Source of the DNA: an uncultured bacterium
Lineage (GTDB): Bacteria > Bacillota > Clostridia > Lachnospirales > Lachnospiraceae
NCBI GenBank assembly: GCA_905216215.1
Contig: CAJMSZ010000073.1
Location: 1 to 5,472, forward strand
Direction: 5' to 3'
DNA: 5,472 nucleotides
Shown here: positions 4,467 through 5,472 of the stretch, piece by piece
Layout of the letters: every line of letters begins with the position of its first letter
How positions within the stretch are numbered: the stretch's first letter is position 1
Notes under the pieces: model-generated
Database searches by the model: none
What the model was told of the DNA's origin: nothing
Seen by the model: the letters and a program-made list of their open reading frames with translations, nothing else
Program-made: the position numbers and the translations under genes

Positions 4467-5472
4467 CTATCCTTTGTTAATAACGCTTTTACTTCCCACA
4501 TATGTCAGCAGGAAATAACTTCCATACACTAACACAATAAATACCGATGTTGCAAAGATCGTGGATGCTACATTCATATCTCCAAACACCTCGATAACTT
4601 CCCGGCTTGCCACCGTCAAGCCAACAACTGAATGAATCACTGCCAGTAAAAGCGGAAACAGAAAATAGCTAAGAATTTGGATGAATAGTGCGCGATTCAG
4701 TTCACGTCGTTCTACACCCAGTTTTTTTAGGAGATTGTATCGTTCTACATTATCAGTAGCTTCGGATAGCTGCTGAATAGCAAGAATTGCTGCACAAGCT
4801 ATCATAAATACAATACCAAGGTAAATTGCCAGAAATGCTATGATTGCCTTTGTAGTAACTGAAGATTCATATACCTGCTGCTTACTCACGTAATGCACAA
4901 AGGCACATTCTCTTTCGCTCTTTTCCTGATAATTATCCAACAATGCACCAAATTCTTTTGCTGCGTCTTCACTCACACACTGTACATTCCATATCATTGT
5001 ATCGACATTCATATTTTTCATCCATGCATCTGCGACTACAAATATGATTTGACCCATGCCACTATTTGACATGATAAATTCTTCAGCTTCATTCACCGGA
5101 GAAAGCACGTTTCCGTCAAGAGTTAGATTGATATTTTTATCATGAAATTGTCTTGCAAGTTCACGAACAGTGTCTTTATCATATAAGATTCTATAGTTAT
5201 TTTCTGATAAATCAACCGCCTCCATGCCTTGCAATTTGCGCAAACCATTATAATCTGACAGGCTTACAAACATCATTGGTAAATCTCCAAATCTATAAGC
5301 AGCCAATGTTTCTGGTATTTGAACGTCATACTCCTTGTAATATACCTTTCCCTCTGCCATGGTACCTTCCACGCACTCATAGCTATCCGCAATCAGGCTG
5401 CTATCCTTGATTTCAGAGGGCAGTCGGCTTAAAATCGTATCCGTTTCACCATTATTATAGTCTATGACACTA
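4467..5472 (-). CDS. ABC transporter permease, FtsX/BceB-like, C-terminal part
   Basis: The frame is open to the right edge, so the N-terminus lies outside the window; about 334 residues are visible. The first ~200 residues are a soluble extracellular region. Three membrane segments follow: about 4853-4776 (AIYLGIVFMIACAAILAI), 4691-4608 (SYFLFPLLLAVIHSVVGL) and 4571-4497 (IFATSVFIVLVYGSYFLL). Between the first two is QQLSEATDNVERYNLLKKLGVERRELNRALF, typical of the final FtsX domain of BceB-type permeases. These work with a BceA-like ATPase in export, sensing or release of cell-wall-targeting peptide antibiotics. Full family members have about 620-670 residues and ten membrane segments. The ATPase and any two-component system would lie to the right. 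The frame ends in a normal C-terminus with TAG at 4467-4469. The substrate cannot be told. Confidence 0.8.
   Translation of the reverse strand, partial: SVIDYNNGETDTILSRLPSEIKDSSLIADSYECVEGTMAEGKVYYKEYDVQIPETLAAYRFGDLPMMFVSLSDYNGLRKLQGMEAVDLSENNYRILYDKDTVRELARQFHDKNINLTLDGNVLSPVNEAEEFIMSNSGMGQIIFVVADAWMKNMNVDTMIWNVQCVSEDAAKEFGALLDNYQEKSERECAFVHYVSKQQVYESSVTTKAIIAFLAIYLGIVFMIACAAILAIQQLSEATDNVERYNLLKKLGVERRELNRALFIQILSYFLFPLLLAVIHSVVGLTVASREVIEVFGDMNVASTIFATSVFIVLVYGSYFLLTYVGSKSVINKG

Noticed and set aside
1..5472. tRNA, rRNA, CRISPR arrays, complete insertion sequences
   Set aside because: I saw no cloverleaf or rRNA segments, no regularly spaced repeats, and no transposase or integrase frame on either strand.

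Overview
The window is AT-rich DNA whose genes match low-GC Gram-positive anaerobes. The DUF1858/DUF438/hemerythrin/PAS protein, the BceB-like permease, the Crp-type regulator and the strong GGAGG-type ribosome sites all suggest a Clostridia member, most likely Lachnospiraceae. This taxonomy is inferred from family resemblance only.

Layout, left to right. Positions 1-345 hold no gene I can name, but contain strong inverted repeats (120-239). A small plus-strand ORF at 346-555 resembles the DUF6061 proteins of mobile elements and loses its normal C-terminus where it meets the first 17 codons of an enolase gene (minus strand, 514-564). Upstream of that enolase start is a cupin gene (minus, 583-1124) whose first cupin domain has been deleted; the second is still readable from its own start at 909. 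A divergent intergenic region (1125-1250) carries a perfect palindrome and leads to an intact Crp/FNR-type regulator (plus, 1251-1928). A bidirectional terminator (1932-1955) separates it from the C-terminal part of an L-lactate dehydrogenase (minus, 1989 to about 2522). That fragment directly follows an intact hemerythrin/PAS protein gene (minus, 2541-4073). The hemerythrin promoter carries the same palindrome (4142-4157). Next is a decayed 5' piece of a YdcF-family gene (minus, about 4160-4394), then the C-terminal part of an ABC transporter permease that runs off the right edge (minus, 4467-5472).

Two themes stand out. First, the same 16-bp operator TGTTGCTNNAGCAACA lies in the regulator's own divergent promoter region and in front of the hemerythrin gene. 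In both minus-strand promoters it is centred about 41.5-42.5 bp before the predicted start point, the class II activator position. In the regulator's own promoter it covers the -35 region. This suggests a small redox or nitrosative-stress type circuit in which the regulator limits itself and activates the hemerythrin gene and, ancestrally, the cupin gene. Second, enolase, cupin, lactate dehydrogenase and YdcF are each broken by separate deletions or frameshifts, while the regulator, hemerythrin gene and visible permease are intact. The stretch therefore looks like a deletion-scarred gene graveyard around a conserved regulatory pair, or else a misassembly.
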